Positions 1 to 10,807 are shown, counted from the first letter of the stretch. The stretch: DNA of 64,000 bases from Psychrobacillus sp. INOP01 (GCF_018140925.1 NZ_CP073315.1:434001-498000); one strand, 5' to 3'. Notes: a model not told the origin generated them from the sequence alone. Translations and numbers: made by a program.

Positions 1-91
1 CGTGTGGCAACGCCTTCGTGACCAACATCCTGTTGGCCTGAGGAGGCTCGACCTCGCCCGCGGAAAGCGTCCGCGTGAAACGGAGATCATA
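1..91 (+). repeat. Dispersed intergenic repeat, family A (copy 1, cut by window start)
   Basis: GC-rich intergenic repeat running into the window edge. It contains the GTGTGGCAACGCC module, then CATCCTGTTGGCCTGAGG, then the core CCGCGGAAAGCGTCCGCG and AAACGG. The same modules recur near 185-304, 16938-16988, 28128-28222, 33935-34058, 43755-43972 and 53733-53851. The core is an imperfect palindrome. No coding gene is seen between 1 and 365 apart from this repeat and the next copy. Confidence 0.75.
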
Positions 92-184
92 GGTTTACTA
101 TCACTTCACTATGACTTACCTTCTTTGATCATCGTTCCTATAACACTTACTCTACTACATCACAAAGTTAAGATTCACTCACCT

Positions 185-304
185 ATTGATTGGAGTGTAA
201 CGCGGCGTCTCCAGCGGGAACAGCGTTAGGTGAAGACCCCGCAGCGTAGCGAGGAGGCTGAGGCAACGCCCGCGGAAAGCGTCCGCGTGAAACGGAAATC
301 ACAG
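185..304 (+). repeat. Dispersed intergenic repeat, family A (copy 2, near complete)
   Basis: Near-complete family A unit. Order of modules: ATTGATTG edge, GCGGCGTCTCCAGCGGGAA, GAAGACCCCGCAG, GAGGAGGCTGAGGC, CCGCGGAAAGCGTCCGCG, and the AACGGAAATC edge. It lies downstream of recO, past the recO terminator. The open frame running through it is only a by-product of the GC-rich repeat. Whether it moves or is transcribed cannot be told from one window. Confidence 0.75.
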
Positions 305-365
305 CTATACCTAATTAATCCTATATTTAATTTACACAAAAAGATTATATCTCCGGTGCATACAA

Positions 366-410
366 CAAAAAATCCAAGCCCAAAGAATTATTCTTCTTCG
401 GGACTTGGAT
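366..410 (-). terminator. Rho-independent terminator of recO
   Basis: On the minus strand the arm ATCCAAGTCCC pairs with GGGCTTGGAT and is followed by a run of T. The 5' arm lies inside the last codons of recO (the DPSPEEE tail), so the stop codon is within the hairpin loop. Confidence 0.8.
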
Positions 411-1176
411 CTTCTTTTTTAGGTGTGAAAAACTCTGGGGTTTTCTCCATTTGATCTAAAAAATTTTGTGACTTTAATCTTATACCTACTTGTTCACTAT
501 AAATAGTTCGGACAATTTTTTTGATAAAGCCCTTTGTTTCTTTTTTGAGTGTCAGCTTACCTACCTGATCAATAGGAACTGTATAAAAGGTTCGGATAAG
601 CTTCACCTGAGATGGAGAAAGCCTTATGATATATGGGTCAATTGAAAAACATCGATGACAAAGAAATCCTATTTGAGAAAAAGAAAAAGCAAATTCTCCA
701 TCTGTTGCACCGCAATTCGTACATTGGTGAAGAGTTGGATAAATACCTGCTGTAGGGAGAAGCTTCCATTCCACAAACAAACTGATTGCCTCTGGATCAT
801 ATTCCTCTGAAATTGCATGTAACGCCTGCTGCAAGATTTCGAATAACTGCGGCTTCGGCGATTCATCATCGATTAACTTATCTACTAATTCCATTATAAA
901 ACTTGCATATGCTGTAGCAAAAATATCTTCTCGAATAGATCTCATGGAGTCAATAATTTCACCTTGCTGCAAAGTACCCATTCCTCTTCCCTGCTGAATC
1001 AAAAAATAGCCGTACGTAAAAGGCTGAGAGATTGAAGCTAAACGGCTCGTTGGTTTCTTTGCCCCTCGAGCCATAGCTGCTCGCTTCCCTAATTCACGTG
1101 AAAAAATGGTAACAATTTTGTTGGATTCGCCATAAGAAGAAGCTCGTAAGACAATACCCTCTACTTTTTGTAGCAA
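388..1176 (-). CDS. recO: DNA repair protein RecO
   Basis: RecO mediates loading of RecA onto SSB-coated single-stranded DNA in the RecFOR recombination pathway. The 262-residue length fits the family. The N-terminal part (about 1-80) has the expected OB-fold pattern beginning LQKVEGIVLR. A zinc site is visible as C152, C155, C173 and C176. It follows era with a 17-base gap, the usual Bacillales era-recO order, and is the last gene of the block because a terminator overlaps its 3' end. The glycyl-tRNA synthetase genes that often follow lie outside the window, if present. Confidence 0.96.
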   Translation of the reverse strand: MLQKVEGIVLRASSYGESNKIVTIFSRELGKRAAMARGAKKPTSRLASISQPFTYGYFLIQQGRGMGTLQQGEIIDSMRSIREDIFATAYASFIMELVDKLIDDESPKPQLFEILQQALHAISEEYDPEAISLFVEWKLLPTAGIYPTLHQCTNCGATDGEFAFSFSQIGFLCHRCFSIDPYIIRLSPSQVKLIRTFYTVPIDQVGKLTLKKETKGFIKKIVRTIYSEQVGIRLKSQNFLDQMEKTPEFFTPKKEDPSPEEE

Positions 1177-1193
1177 TTGCCTTCCCTTCTTTC

Positions 1194-2508
<1,315 letters not shown>

Positions 2509-2519
2509 CTAATTCACCT

Positions 2520-2885
2520 CTATAATATGATACCCGACCATTTCGGGATAAATATGATTAAACCAACAATTACAGTACAAATAGCATATATCAAGCATGC
2601 TCCCGCAGCAAAATCTTTTGCTTGTTTAGCTAACGGGTGTAATTCCGGTGTTACCAAATCAACGACACGTTCTATGGACGCATTTATTAATTCTATCATG
2701 AACATACCAAAAATCGATATAACAATGATTATCCATTCTATTCGCGATAAACCTGTCATCCATGCGGCTATCGCAACAACCATTGCAGCAAATACATGAA
2801 ACCGAAAATTTTGTTCACTTTTTACTACACTATAAATTCCATTTGCAGCATATATAAACGACCGAAAAAATTTACGTAAGTTCAT
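2520..2885 (-). CDS. dgkA: Undecaprenol/diacylglycerol kinase (DgkA type)
   Basis: A small integral membrane kinase of the DgkA family. In Gram-positive bacteria the family mainly phosphorylates undecaprenol for the cell-wall carrier cycle. About 121 residues with three hydrophobic segments and the family signature IELINASIERVVD in the middle. The start MNLRKFF aligns with known homologues. A GTG three codons earlier (2894) is possible, because the SD in front of the ATG is weak. The gene overlaps the end of ybeY, which suggests coupled translation. Confidence 0.93.
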   Translation of the reverse strand: MNLRKFFRSFIYAANGIYSVVKSEQNFRFHVFAAMVVAIAAWMTGLSRIEWIIIVISIFGMFMIELINASIERVVDLVTPELHPLAKQAKDFAAGACLIYAICTVIVGLIIFIPKWSGIIL

Positions 2886-3357
2886 GGCCTTCACGCTTCA
2901 AACCAAAAGCCTGTAGAATAGATTCTTGTAAGCCAAACATTTCTTTTTCTTGCTCTTCCGTCCCATGATCATACCCTAATAAATGTAAAAATCCATGAAC
3001 CGCTAAAAAGCATAACTCTCGTTCAAAAGAATGCGCATAAGATTCAGCTTGTTCAGTTGCACGTTGTACAGAAATGATAATATCTCCTAACATTGTCGGA
3101 ATATCAGCGTCCAAAATTTCTATTTCTCCTTCACCCATTTCCTCCATAGCAAAGGAGATAACATCGGTTGGAACATCCTTATTGCGATAGGTTTTATTAA
3201 TCTCTTGGATAGCATCATTCGACACAAATGTTACACTAACCTCACTGCCTTCTTTAACCGAAAGCTGTTCTCCAGCTGACTGCAATACTTTTCCTACAAG
3301 AGCTAAGGTCTCCTCGGGTACAGAGTTTGTCTCATCCATCAAATCTAGTTCTAGCAT
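2872..3357 (-). CDS. ybeY: Endoribonuclease YbeY
   Basis: YbeY is a zinc-dependent RNase involved in 16S rRNA 3' end processing and ribosome quality control. The metal-binding signature HGFLHLLGYDH is complete, with H121, H125 and H131. The 161-residue length is usual. AGGAGCTAAAAAT precedes the ATG. It lies between pgpH and dgkA in the standard Bacillales order. Confidence 0.96.
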   Translation of the reverse strand: MLELDLMDETNSVPEETLALVGKVLQSAGEQLSVKEGSEVSVTFVSNDAIQEINKTYRNKDVPTDVISFAMEEMGEGEIEILDADIPTMLGDIIISVQRATEQAESYAHSFERELCFLAVHGFLHLLGYDHGTEEQEKEMFGLQESILQAFGLKREGHELT

Positions 3358-3377
3358 ATTTTTAGCTCCTCACTTCA

Positions 3378-5483
3378 TTATTTGGGATATTCAATCCGCG
3401 AGTGGAATGTTCCATTCATCGTTGTACAAAAACTTTCTTCCATTTTCTTTATTTCCTTCAAAGATAGATCACATTCATCGAATTGCCCATCTAATAATTT
3501 ATCTTTAATAATAGACTGTATCATTTTTTGAATTTTATCAGCATTTGGTTCCTTCATCGAGCGAACAGCCGCCTCTACACTATCAGCTACAGAAATAATC
3601 GCGATTTCTTTTGTTTGCGGTTTTGGACCTGGATAACGGTATTGCTCTTCTTTTACATTACTATTTGTTTCTTTTTCTTTAAAATAAAAGAATTTCAACA
3701 AACTTGTACCATGATGTTGCGCTGCTACATCTACGATTTCTTTCGGTAATTTATGTTTCCGCAAAATCTTCGCACCATCCACCGCATGTGCAATAATAAT
3801 ATCTCTGCTTGCTTCTGGTGACAAATTATCATGTGGATTATAACCGTTTACTTGATTTTCGATGAAAAATCCTGGTCGATTTGTTTTACCTATATCATGA
3901 TAATAACAACCAACTCGTGCGAGTAATCCATTAGCACCAACTACTTCACAAGCAGCTTCTGCTAAATTGGCCACCATTAAACTGTGGTGATATGTGCCGG
4001 GTGTCTCGGTTAATATTTTCTTCAACAAAGGATGGTTAGGATTGGATAATTCAATGAGTCTCATAGTAGATAGTATGCCAAAGATAGATTCAAAGAAAGG
4101 TAGTATCCCAATAGTCATAGCACCAGATAGTACCCCAGACAGCATAGCTGCTCCAATATAAAATAATATATCTGTAAATTCATAGGATGCCTTCGTCATT
4201 AGTAAATAAAATATGATAAACACAATATTAATAGAAGAAACGATGAGACTAGACCGTAATATTTGGGAATTTGTATGCATCCGTTGCATCGCGAAAATAC
4301 CTGCAACCCCTCCAAATAATATGTATAACGAAGCTTCCATTTGAAATACGTTTGTATAACCTTCTTGAAAGATAATACCAGCATATGCGGCAGACACAAA
4401 ATTAGAAATATAAGCTGCACGTTCATTTACCAATAAATAAACAAGCATCGCAACCATCGCTGTAGGAAATAAAAACACTATAATTACATCAAAATTATAT
4501 GCTACAGACTGAATCACCTTCATCATTAGTACTGATAAAATGACACTAAAAGCAACAACGATTAAATTTTTTGAGTTGTTTATAGTCTTTTCTTTTCTAA
4601 TAATTGTTTGTCCGAATAACACCCACATCGTTAGTCCTACAAATACAGCCACCCCAAGATATGGCTTATAGGACGACTTATTTGTAAGCATACCAAGCAA
4701 CTCAAGCTGTCGATAGACCTCTCTATCAATAATTTCACCCTTTTGAACAAGTATTTGCCCCTGAAGTATACGAGTCGGCTCAACGCTTGCTTTTGCCTGT
4801 TCTATACGTTCCTCCGTTAGATTCTCATTTACTACCTCTGTTGCAACAATTGAGGTTTTTGCAATACTTGCGAGTACATTTTTATAATCTTGTGAATAAA
4901 TAAAAGTGTTATTTACTTGCTGACCAACTTTCTCTTTTGCAATAGATATATTTTCCAATCGAATTGGTTCACTTAAGATTGTCTCCACAAGTTCAGATAA
5001 CTTCTTTTTTGAATCATCCAAAATGATATTATTCTGTTTTATTAGTATGGCTAACATATCATCGTTAAGAGGTACATAACTCGCATTCTCTGCCAATTCT
5101 TCCATATCTTTTTTCAGTTTGGCTACTAAAGTAGCTGTTGTATCCTCTTCTGGATTTGCATTTTCTTTTACATGCAAGACACTATCAAAAATAGACTCTG
5201 TTATTGCCGCTTGATTAGCAGAGGTTTCGTCTTGAAATTGATAAACAGCAGGAACCTCCTGCTCCGTTTTTTTACGTTCTTCTTCTGTTTTCACAGTGTC
5301 TTCCATTGTTTTAACTGCTCTTATTGTATCAGGTGAAAGCTGGAACAACTGAAAATCATACTTACTTTCCTTTACATTTCCGATTAATAAAAAGAACAAG
5401 CATATGGCTGTAATAATAGTGACGATGAAAGGGAGATACTTATGATTTCTCCATTCTCTCCACTTTATCAGGATTTTTTTCAT
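3378..5483 (-). CDS. pgpH: Cyclic-di-AMP phosphodiesterase PgpH (7TM-HD protein)
   Basis: PgpH-family proteins hydrolyse the second messenger c-di-AMP. The 701 residues read as an N-terminal membrane anchor (about 18-36), a large extracytoplasmic 7TMR-HD domain, seven hydrophobic segments between about 275 and 470, and a cytoplasmic HD domain. Its metal ligands are visible in TYHHSLMVANLAE and CYYHDIGK. It is the yqfF counterpart and sits just downstream of phoH. Confidence 0.95.
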   Translation of the reverse strand: MKKILIKWREWRNHKYLPFIVTIITAICLFFLLIGNVKESKYDFQLFQLSPDTIRAVKTMEDTVKTEEERKKTEQEVPAVYQFQDETSANQAAITESIFDSVLHVKENANPEEDTTATLVAKLKKDMEELAENASYVPLNDDMLAILIKQNNIILDDSKKKLSELVETILSEPIRLENISIAKEKVGQQVNNTFIYSQDYKNVLASIAKTSIVATEVVNENLTEERIEQAKASVEPTRILQGQILVQKGEIIDREVYRQLELLGMLTNKSSYKPYLGVAVFVGLTMWVLFGQTIIRKEKTINNSKNLIVVAFSVILSVLMMKVIQSVAYNFDVIIVFLFPTAMVAMLVYLLVNERAAYISNFVSAAYAGIIFQEGYTNVFQMEASLYILFGGVAGIFAMQRMHTNSQILRSSLIVSSINIVFIIFYLLMTKASYEFTDILFYIGAAMLSGVLSGAMTIGILPFFESIFGILSTMRLIELSNPNHPLLKKILTETPGTYHHSLMVANLAEAACEVVGANGLLARVGCYYHDIGKTNRPGFFIENQVNGYNPHDNLSPEASRDIIIAHAVDGAKILRKHKLPKEIVDVAAQHHGTSLLKFFYFKEKETNSNVKEEQYRYPGPKPQTKEIAIISVADSVEAAVRSMKEPNADKIQKMIQSIIKDKLLDGQFDECDLSLKEIKKMEESFCTTMNGTFHSRIEYPK

Positions 5484-5561
5484 TTATTCTCATCCCCCCC
5501 ACCAACTGGTTATTCCATTATACCTTATTCTTTTCACAATTCACTAATATTTCCCTAATAC

Positions 5562-5602
5562 AAAGAAGCAACCGTCTAAACTTAGACCGCTGCCTCTTTT
5601 TT
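5562..5602 (-). terminator. Hairpin between phoH and pgpH, possible terminator
   Basis: A long stem pairs GAGGCAGCGGTCTAA with TTTAGACGGTTGCTTC (minus strand). The good T-run lies on the plus-strand side (5597-5602); on the minus strand, the direction of both neighbours, the hairpin is followed only by TTTGTATT. It may be a partial terminator or attenuator between the two genes. Confidence 0.55.
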
Positions 5603-5616
5603 AGTTATTCAAATTA

Positions 5617-6570
5617 TTATTGTTCTTCATATGCTTGTATAATTTTAGCAACTAGTGGGTGACGCACTACATCCCCTTGCTCTAAATATTGAAAATGAAT
5701 TCCCGCAACATTTTTCAATATTTTTTCCGTAACGATTAAACCAGATTCGGCACCTTTTGGTAGATCAATTTGAGTTTTGTCACCAGTGATTACCATTTTA
5801 GAACCAAATCCAAGACGTGTTAAAAACATTTTCATTTGAGCTTTTGTTGTATTTTGAGCTTCATCTAAAATAACAAAAGCATCATCTAATGTACGACCTC
5901 TCATATAAGCTAGAGGCGCAATTTCAATTGTCCCTCGTTCCATCAGACGATCTGTCTGTTCCGTACCCAACACATCATGCAATGCATCATATAACGGTCT
6001 TAAATAAGGGTCTACCTTTTCTTTTAAGTCTCCAGGTAGAAAACCAAGACTTTCACCAGCCTCGACTGCTGGACGTGTTAAAATGATTTTTTTCACATGC
6101 GCATTCTTAAGTGCTTGTGTTGCCATTACTACAGCTAAATATGTTTTTCCAGTACCCGCAGGTCCAATACCAAAAGTAAGATCAGTATGTCTGATTCCCT
6201 GGATATACTCTCTTTGTCCAATTGTTTTCGCTCGAATAGCTTTACCTTTTGTATTTCGTGCAATTTCTTCATCGTATAAACTAGAAAAATATTCAATTGT
6301 ACCATTCAAACTCATCTCAATTGCAGATGATACGTCGCGCAAATTAATATTGATGCCTTTTCGAATTACTGCCAATAGTTGAATCATCAACTGTCTAGCG
6401 TCTTCCACATTTTTTTCTTCACCAATAATCTGAATTTGTTCACCTCTAGTAATGAGTTGAACTTTTAGCTCTGCTTCAATAAGCTTTACATTTTTATCAG
6501 AAATGCCAAGTAACATTACAGCCTCGGCAGGATCTTGCAAATTAATATCTAGTTGTTTTTGTTCGCTCAT
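5617..6570 (-). CDS. phoH: PhoH-family ATPase
   Basis: A P-loop ATPase of the PhoH family (YbeZ in E. coli), found next to ybeY in most bacteria and thought to act with it in RNA metabolism; the exact reaction is not settled. Walker A GPAGTGKT is at 136-143 and Walker B VILDEAQ at 233-239. A KH-like region precedes the ATPase core. GGAGACGGAGC precedes the ATG, and the start overlaps the yqfD stop (ATGA). Confidence 0.94.
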   Translation of the reverse strand: MSEQKQLDINLQDPAEAVMLLGISDKNVKLIEAELKVQLITRGEQIQIIGEEKNVEDARQLMIQLLAVIRKGININLRDVSSAIEMSLNGTIEYFSSLYDEEIARNTKGKAIRAKTIGQREYIQGIRHTDLTFGIGPAGTGKTYLAVVMATQALKNAHVKKIILTRPAVEAGESLGFLPGDLKEKVDPYLRPLYDALHDVLGTEQTDRLMERGTIEIAPLAYMRGRTLDDAFVILDEAQNTTKAQMKMFLTRLGFGSKMVITGDKTQIDLPKGAESGLIVTEKILKNVAGIHFQYLEQGDVVRHPLVAKIIQAYEEQ

Positions 6571-7673
6571 GCTCCGTCTCCTTGGGGTATAACATGTGGT
6601 ATTGCAATATTTTCATTAATTAGTAAAAGTATCTTCCCTTTTACTTTATCATCTTGTATTGATACCTGTAAAACTTTATCCTCTAATAATTGTGTTCCAG
6701 TTGGTAATTCTTTAATAATTTTTTGAAATAGCAGAGGTCGTATAAGATGTTCAATAGATTCCTCTGTCAGAGAATAGGTTATTTGATGATTCTTTTGTAC
6801 ATAACCAGCCTGAACATACTTTTGAATGAAAGCAGGTAACTGTATTTCCTTCCAAAAGATCTGCTTGTCATCCACTTTTTTTTGTATGATCAATTCTTTT
6901 GCATTCGGATTAATGACAGCAACTTGTGTTGGAAGCTCAAATGATAGCTCTATCCAATAACTGGCATAAACCTTTCCTTCTGCGCTCGTAATAATCCTCT
7001 TGTTTCCTTGGGTTACAAACCCATTTACTAGGACATCTCCTTTTTTCACAGCAATATTCTTTTCAACTGCTCTCACACCTTTTAATAGAGAAAAGTCTGT
7101 TATGACTCCGCTTCTCTTGGCAACTAGATTTACAGCAGGTGCATCCTCAAGCACTCTTTCTGTTTGCGGAGGTGCCAGCATTGGAGACACTGTAAAGTTG
7201 GCGCCTGATTTTGAAAAGTGTACCCAAGAATACTCTTTATGCTTTAATAATATTTTTTGACGTATCTCTTGCTCCGCTGGAAGTTTAGATGCAATCATTC
7301 TCTCTTTAATACCCATTTCTTTTAATTGTTCAGTTAGCAATATGTTACTTTCAGGTGAATCCGAATCAATATGAATGGTCCAGATGAATTGCGCAAATAT
7401 TACGGGTATTACTAAGAAAAAGATAACCCCTATAACAGATGCCGAGTAAATAGAAATAGTACTCTCTTTTAGTTCATCCTCTAATTTGATCGACAGTTTT
7501 AGTTTTTTCCTTACTTTCCGAAAAGCCTTCAAATCTTTTGCTTGAATCGAAAAACTTATATGATTCTCATTTGTATGAAGCTGATACACTTCGATATTTT
7601 GATCCTTTAAACTTTTATAAAGAGTAAGTTGATCAGTAGAAATTGGTGCTTGTATTTTAATAAGACGCCTCAT
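6567..7673 (-). CDS. yqfD: Sporulation protein YqfD
   Basis: YqfD is a mother-cell sporulation protein of the sigma-E regulon in Bacillus; its molecular role is unclear. The 368-residue protein has a cytoplasmic N-terminal part, one clear transmembrane segment at about 98-118, and a long extracytoplasmic portion. It overlaps yqfC by four bases (ATGA) and phoH by four bases, so yqfC-yqfD-phoH read as one unit. Confidence 0.92.
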   Translation of the reverse strand: MRRLIKIQAPISTDQLTLYKSLKDQNIEVYQLHTNENHISFSIQAKDLKAFRKVRKKLKLSIKLEDELKESTISIYSASVIGVIFFLVIPVIFAQFIWTIHIDSDSPESNILLTEQLKEMGIKERMIASKLPAEQEIRQKILLKHKEYSWVHFSKSGANFTVSPMLAPPQTERVLEDAPAVNLVAKRSGVITDFSLLKGVRAVEKNIAVKKGDVLVNGFVTQGNKRIITSAEGKVYASYWIELSFELPTQVAVINPNAKELIIQKKVDDKQIFWKEIQLPAFIQKYVQAGYVQKNHQITYSLTEESIEHLIRPLLFQKIIKELPTGTQLLEDKVLQVSIQDDKVKGKILLLINENIAIPHVIPQGDGA

Positions 7674-7912
7674 ACCGTTTTTTCCTTCCTAGTAAGATTA
7701 AAGAACTGAAGATTTTGCACATGAAGATGTAGCCTATCACTAGACATTGATTTTATATGCAAGCTTTCGGCATGAATTTCTAAAAGAAAATGGTCATACG
7801 TACAGACAATACTATTTTCTTTTAAGCGAACCAATGAAAATGCATAATCCAATATAATATCATCAAAGCTATCTACCATAATACTCGCATGGAGTGGAAA
7901 TAATTGCTTCAC
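7670..7912 (-). CDS. yqfC: Sporulation protein YqfC (YabP/YqfC family)
   Basis: A small (80-residue) protein of the YabP/YqfC family, produced in the mother cell in Bacillus. The start is GTG, with AAAGGGGTG shortly in front. That ribosome binding site is part of the 3' arm of a strong hairpin (7911-7957), so an mRNA entering from upstream would hide it. The gene is translationally linked to yqfD by an ATGA overlap. Confidence 0.9.
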   Translation of the reverse strand: MKQLFPLHASIMVDSFDDIILDYAFSLVRLKENSIVCTYDHFLLEIHAESLHIKSMSSDRLHLHVQNLQFFNLTRKEKTV

Positions 7913-7957
7913 AAAAAAACACCCCTTTACATGAATTTATGCATGTAAGGAGGTGTT
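7911..7957 (-). terminator. Terminator of the nfeD-floA-yqfB operon that contains the yqfC ribosome binding site
   Basis: On the minus strand AACACCTCCTTACATG pairs with CATGTAAAGGGGTGTT (16 positions, one mismatch, one G-T) around an 8-base loop, followed by TTTTTTT. The 3' arm carries the AAAGGGG that serves the GTG start of yqfC. Thus one element both ends the upstream operon and occludes yqfC translation on read-through RNA. Confidence 0.85.
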
Positions 7958-7963
7958 CATGAG

Positions 7964-8398
7964 TTATCTTTTGGATTTTGGTGGAGCGAGTATTTCGGAA
8001 AAAATAATTCCTTTGATCAATTCGTCCTCATTACTTGGTAGTATAGTGTTTACTACTGGTGTAGATACTTGACGTAGAGGTGCGTTTTCCTGATGGGTAC
8101 TTAATCTACCAGAAGTTCTTGCCACCCCTTGATTTCGTTTAACCTCTCGCTCCTGTTTCTCAGCTATTACAGGCACTTCTTTCACAATAGGAGGTTTTGT
8201 TTTCATCTCCTGCTGTCGTTCACTCGTAAACTGTTTAGCAAAATCACCTAATTCTTTAAATGGATTTTCTGAAACAGTTTTACGCATTGGAGTTCTATTT
8301 ACAGGTTTTTCAACAGTTTTTTTGTCTGGTTCTTTCTTCTTATTTGAAAAGAAAAGACTAAAAAGTGCTGCGATGATTATAGGGATGAAAGCTTCCAA
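7964..8398 (-). CDS. yqfB: YqfB-like protein, third gene of the sigma-W operon
   Basis: A 144-residue protein of unknown function. It has one N-terminal hydrophobic anchor (about 5-19, FIPIIIAALFSLFF) followed by a long charged, probably disordered segment rich in Lys, Glu, Arg and Pro. It ends in a compact tail FSEILAPPKSKR. It follows floA by 21 bases with GGAGGCGATCTCC in front. Its place as third gene after yqeZ and yqfA matches yqfB of B. subtilis; the name rests on position and layout, not on a recognised domain. Confidence 0.75.
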   Translation of the reverse strand: MEAFIPIIIAALFSLFFSNKKKEPDKKTVEKPVNRTPMRKTVSENPFKELGDFAKQFTSERQQEMKTKPPIVKEVPVIAEKQEREVKRNQGVARTSGRLSTHQENAPLRQVSTPVVNTILPSNEDELIKGIIFSEILAPPKSKR

Positions 8399-8420
8399 GG
8401 AGATCGCCTCCTTTCCGCAA

Positions 8421-9419
8421 TTATTTTAGCTCGTCAGTAGAAGGTTTATCTCCGCCGACTTTACTAATAGAATCTCTCATACCAGTATCTGCTTTGATAT
8501 TATTGTAATTCATGTAATCCATCACACCAATATTACCTTCACGTAATGCTTCAGCCATAGCTAATGGAACAGCAGCTTCCGCTTCTACTACTTTCGAACG
8601 CATCTCTACAACTTTCGCTTTCATCTCTTGTTCAGATGCTACAGCCATTGCACGACGTTCTTCTGCTTTTGCTTGGGCAATTTTCTTATCTGCCTCTGCT
8701 TGCTCCGTTTGTAGTTCGGCACCAATATTTTTACCTATATCAACGTCCGCAATATCAATCGATAGAATTTCGAAGGCAGTTCCAGAATCTAAGCCTTTTG
8801 CTAAAACCGTTTGAGATATTAAATCTGGATTTTCTAGTACTCTTTCATGACTTACACTAGAACCAATTGTAGAAATAATCCCTTCCCCTACACGGGCTAC
8901 GATTGTTTCTTCACCAGCACCACCGACTAATCGGTCAATATTAGCACGAACTGTAATACGTGCCTTTGCTTTAACTTCAATACCGTTCATCGCAACACCT
9001 GCGATAAATGGTGTTTCAATAACTTTTGGATTTACAGACATTTGAACCGCTTCTAATACGTCACGACCCGCAAGATCTATTGCTGCTGCTCTTTCAAATG
9101 TTAGTTCAATATTAGCACGATGTGCAGCAATTAAAGCATTAACAACACGGTCAACATTACCGCCAGCTAAGTAATGACTTTCCAATTGGTTGATAGCAAC
9201 ATCAAGCCCTGCTTTATGTGCTTTGATCAACGGATTAACGATACGAGAAGGTATAACTCGACGTAATCTCATCCCTACTAATGTAAAAATACTAATTTTT
9301 ACCCCTGCCGCTAATGCAGAAATCCATAACGTAATTGGGAAAAATGTGAAAAATACCGATAGTACAATAAATGCCAGTACAATAACGACGATTAATGTAA
9401 TTGTTGAACCTGTAATCAT
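8421..9419 (-). CDS. floA: Flotillin-like protein FloA
   Basis: FloA scaffolds functional membrane microdomains and influences membrane fluidity and secretion. Two closely spaced hydrophobic segments in the first about 50 residues form the membrane hairpin. An SPFH/PHB domain (about 55-220) follows, then an Ala/Glu-rich coiled coil (about 235-300, [18 protein letters not shown]). The 332-residue length matches the YqfA family. It overlaps the nfeD stop by four bases (ATGA), the usual NfeD-flotillin pairing. Confidence 0.96.
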   Translation of the reverse strand: MITGSTITLIVVIVLAFIVLSVFFTFFPITLWISALAAGVKISIFTLVGMRLRRVIPSRIVNPLIKAHKAGLDVAINQLESHYLAGGNVDRVVNALIAAHRANIELTFERAAAIDLAGRDVLEAVQMSVNPKVIETPFIAGVAMNGIEVKAKARITVRANIDRLVGGAGEETIVARVGEGIISTIGSSVSHERVLENPDLISQTVLAKGLDSGTAFEILSIDIADVDIGKNIGAELQTEQAEADKKIAQAKAEERRAMAVASEQEMKAKVVEMRSKVVEAEAAVPLAMAEALREGNIGVMDYMNYNNIKADTGMRDSISKVGGDKPSTDELK

Positions 9420-10747
9420 TCTGTTGCCTCCCCTTCTACTGCTTCTCGTACAACTATACGAGAGCCTTCCACTTTAATAATTTTAACATGTTTGTCTTTC
9501 CCAATAAAACTTCCATCAGAAACAGCATCAATTCTTTCATTATCGATACGTATAGTTCCAGCAGGTCTAAGTGGTGTCATTGTCACGGCAACTTTACCGA
9601 CTAGTTCCACCCGATTTTTATTGGAAACATATCCTTTTTCTGTTGTTGTCGCATCCGACAGAATCACTTTATTCAACACTTTTAGTTCCTTACCAAAGAA
9701 CTTCATAATAATCACCATTCCCACTATAGCTACTGATAAAGCAATAATAACAGCGATAATCATTTGCTCGATATCGCCACCAGCTAATACTATACTCACA
9801 ATAATAGCTGCCGCCCCTAATATACCACTAATTCCTCCGGGCAGGAAGAACTCTCCAATAATAAGTATGATACCAATAACAAAAATAATTATTGTTTCAT
9901 AACCAGCTAGACCTGCAACTAAATGTCCGAAAAAGAACAGAACTAACGAGATAAGTCCCATTGTACCTGCAACACCAAACCCAGGTGAATAAAGCTCGAC
10001 GATTAAACCCAAACTAGCTATAGATAATAAGATCGGTACTATGATTGGATTTGTTATAAATCGAGCAAGCGATTCCATAAAGGTTTCTTCTGTTTCTATC
10101 ACTTTTGCTCCAGCAAGGTTAGTAACTTGAAGTAGTTCATCAAACGAACTAACCGTTCCTTTTGAATAGCCTACTTCTAGAGCTTCAGCTGAAGTCAGTG
10201 TCAATAATTTTCCAACAGGAGCTCTGTATTCAGGTAAGTCAACTGAATCATCTGCCATTGCTTGAGCATAAATAGGATTTTTCCCGGTTAGCTCGGCAGC
10301 GTTTTTCATTTTAGCCTTCCAAGCACTGTTCGCCTTTTCATCAGCGGTGTTTCCACTACTTTCAATGACTGCAGCTGCACCGATTGTTCCACTTGGAGAC
10401 ATATAAATTTCATCCGTATGAAGCGCTAAATAAGCACCCGCTGATAATGCTTCCGAGTTAATATACGAAATTTTACGAATCGTTGTTGAGTCCAATAAAT
10501 TAGCAATATCTTCTGCAGAATCTACAAAGCCTCCAGGTGTATTAATCTCGAAAATAATTGCCTCTGCACCAGCCTCTTCAGCTTCATGGATAGAACGTTT
10601 AAGAAAAGCATATAATCCTTTTTCTACTTCTTTGTATACAGGTACTTTATAAACCTCCGTAGATTGTGCTGTAATAACAGGGATCATCATTCCAAATGAT
10701 AAGATCAATAAACAAAGAGAAACGACATAACGAGACAATTTCACCAC
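9416..10747 (-). CDS. yqeZ: NfeD membrane-bound serine protease (YqeZ)
   Basis: A long-form NfeD protein, the partner of FloA. It has a signal peptide at about 1-27 and a ClpP-like protease domain with the candidate nucleophile S102 in [11 protein letters not shown]. Four to five hydrophobic segments lie between about 230 and 350, and a C-terminal OB-fold (about 380-443) is the NfeD domain proper. The start is one of two adjacent GTG codons (10747 or 10744) behind AAAGGAGG. A sigma-W promoter lies just upstream, so it is probably induced by envelope stress. Confidence 0.94.
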   Translation of the reverse strand: MVKLSRYVVSLCLLILSFGMMIPVITAQSTEVYKVPVYKEVEKGLYAFLKRSIHEAEEAGAEAIIFEINTPGGFVDSAEDIANLLDSTTIRKISYINSEALSAGAYLALHTDEIYMSPSGTIGAAAVIESSGNTADEKANSAWKAKMKNAAELTGKNPIYAQAMADDSVDLPEYRAPVGKLLTLTSAEALEVGYSKGTVSSFDELLQVTNLAGAKVIETEETFMESLARFITNPIIVPILLSIASLGLIVELYSPGFGVAGTMGLISLVLFFFGHLVAGLAGYETIIIFVIGIILIIGEFFLPGGISGILGAAAIIVSIVLAGGDIEQMIIAVIIALSVAIVGMVIIMKFFGKELKVLNKVILSDATTTEKGYVSNKNRVELVGKVAVTMTPLRPAGTIRIDNERIDAVSDGSFIGKDKHVKIIKVEGSRIVVREAVEGEATE

Positions 10748-10781
10748 TTAACCTCCTTTCTTCTATATGTATACTCTTATT

Positions 10782-10807
10782 TACGGAGGAGCTAACAAAA
10801 AGTTTCA
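10782..10807 (-). promoter_or_regulatory. Sigma-W promoter of the yqeZ-floA-yqfB operon
   Basis: Minus-strand TGAAAC (10802-10807), a spacer of exactly 16 bases, then CGTA (10782-10785). This is the full sigma-W consensus known from Bacillus, and the orthologous operon is a sigma-W target in B. subtilis. Confidence 0.9.

Noticed and set aside
230-454. Plus-strand 74-codon open frame over a family A repeat
   Set aside because: It consists of the repeat plus the reverse of recO and its terminator; no SD and no protein-like conservation.
7941-8029. Plus-strand ATG after AAGGAGG at 7948-7954 (22 codons)
   Set aside because: The SD-like sequence is the complement of the 5' arm of the terminator hairpin, and the frame is antisense to the yqfB-like gene and very short.
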